From JBKHBQ01 sp046542305 (lineage in GTDB: Bacteria; Bacteroidota; Bacteroidia; Bacteroidales; 4484-276): a stretch of 15,508 nt of DNA. The stretch is taken from contig JBKHBQ010000069.1 in assembly GCA_046542305.1 (NCBI GenBank), positions 1 to 15,508 of the forward strand, in the 5' to 3' direction. Positions 15,318 to 15,508 of the stretch are shown piece after piece. Below the pieces are notes generated by a model. The model made no database searches. It was not told where the DNA came from and was given only the letters and a program-made list of their open reading frames with translations. A program made the position numbers and the translations under genes. The stretch's first letter is position 1. Each line of letters starts with the position of its first letter.

Positions 15318-15349
15318 AGTTTCCGGCAAATGTCTTCAAGTTTCCGGCA
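15318..15349. repeat. Two direct repeats spaced 21 bp in a divergent promoter region
   Basis: AGTTTCCGGCA occurs exactly at 15318-15328 and again at 15339-15349, a start-to-start distance of 21 bp or two DNA turns. The copies lie 63 bp upstream of the peptidase start and 50 bp upstream of the -7 box of the rightward gene. This spacing suits a dimeric or tandem-bound regulator. No regulator is identified in the window. An inverted pair, GCCCT at 15358-15362 and AGGGC at 15376-15380, lies just beyond. Confidence 0.6.
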
Positions 15350-15398
15350 GTGTGTTAGCCCTCTACGGCATTTTTAGGGCGATAAATAATCAAAAGCC

Positions 15399-15406
15399 TA
15401 TCTTTG
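15399..15406 (+). promoter_or_regulatory. Bacteroidota-type -7 box for the right-edge gene
   Basis: TATCTTTG, followed by C, is identical to the -7 box before the BI-1 gene and matches TAnnTTTG. It lies 13 bp upstream of the ATG at 15420, so the mRNA leader would be very short, under about 10 nt. The opposite-strand peptidase gene has only near matches such as TAACTTTC. Confidence 0.65.
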
Positions 15407-15419
15407 CGTTTTCAATGGA

Positions 15420-15508
15420 ATGAAAATGAGAACCTGCATATTGACACTATTGGTTGCAGCATGGCTGATTCCCTCGGCATTGACGGCCCAGGAAACAGAA
15501 ACCGAAAC
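15420..15508 (+). CDS. Exported protein, N-terminal fragment cut by the window edge
   Basis: Only 29 codons are visible. They encode a clear signal peptide: a basic start MKMRT, a hydrophobic core CILTLLVAAWLIP, and a likely signal peptidase I site after SALTA, followed by QETETE. This suggests a periplasmic, outer-membrane or secreted product. Met3 at 15426 is an alternative start; an ATG at 15415 stops after two codons and is not used. A good -7 box lies 13 bp upstream. Family cannot be judged from this fragment. It is divergent from the C10 peptidase gene across about 165 bp. Confidence 0.75.
   Translation, partial: MKMRTCILTLLVAAWLIPSALTAQETETE

Overview
The window looks like a chromosomal segment of a Bacteroidota (Bacteroidetes) bacterium, most likely a Bacteroidales-type marine or sediment relative. 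The evidence is several -7 boxes of the TAnnTTTG type, two long secreted proteins ending in type IX secretion (T9SS) type A sorting domains, a C10 (streptopain-like) peptidase, a BI-1 membrane protein next to fabD, and weak Shine-Dalgarno signals. No rRNA, tRNA or CRISPR array was seen.

Layout. (1) Positions 1-1308 hold the 5' part of an IS1182/IS5-type insertion sequence on the minus strand, running off the left edge. Its transposase is broken by an in-frame stop and by a one-base frameshift. (2) At 1323-2183 (minus) lies a coiled-coil lipoprotein, divergent from a short plus-strand pair at 2329-3971: a Bax-inhibitor-1 family membrane protein and FabD. A strong bidirectional terminator ends that pair. 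(3) Positions 4034-10441 are a minus-strand surface-glycan locus. In transcription order it holds a wbpE-like aminotransferase, a wbpD-like N-acetyltransferase and a wbpA/tviB-like nucleotide-sugar dehydrogenase (tightly packed, own promoter and terminator), then galE (its own promoter overlapping that terminator), rmlB, and a CpsB/YwqE-type PHP phosphatase. (4) Positions 10646-15255 (minus) hold two T9SS cargo genes joined by an ATGA overlap: a C10 peptidase with four tandem CUB domains, and a 610-residue secreted protein. (5) At the right edge a signal-peptide-bearing gene starts on the plus strand, divergent from the peptidase.

How the genes work together. WbpA, WbpE and WbpD homologues catalyse three of the four steps that make UDP-2,3-diacetamido-2,3-dideoxy-glucuronic acid. 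The fourth enzyme, the WbpB 3-dehydrogenase, is not in the window. GalE and RmlB supply UDP-galactose-type sugars and the dTDP-4-keto-6-deoxyglucose branch point. The CpsB-like phosphatase fits control of polysaccharide export or polymerisation. In this phylum A-LPS anchors T9SS cargo at the surface, so a sugar locus beside two T9SS cargo genes is suggestive, but no functional link can be proven here.

The most unusual non-coding structure is a 31-unit, period-8 tandem array at 6010-6255, between galE and rmlB. It runs into the 3' end of galE and carries a canonical G-quadruplex pattern on the transcribed-sense (minus) strand. Nothing in the window is clearly a new defence or mobile system. 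The best leads are the octamer array, the translationally coupled peptidase/partner pair, and the 21-bp-spaced direct repeats in the divergent region near the right edge.
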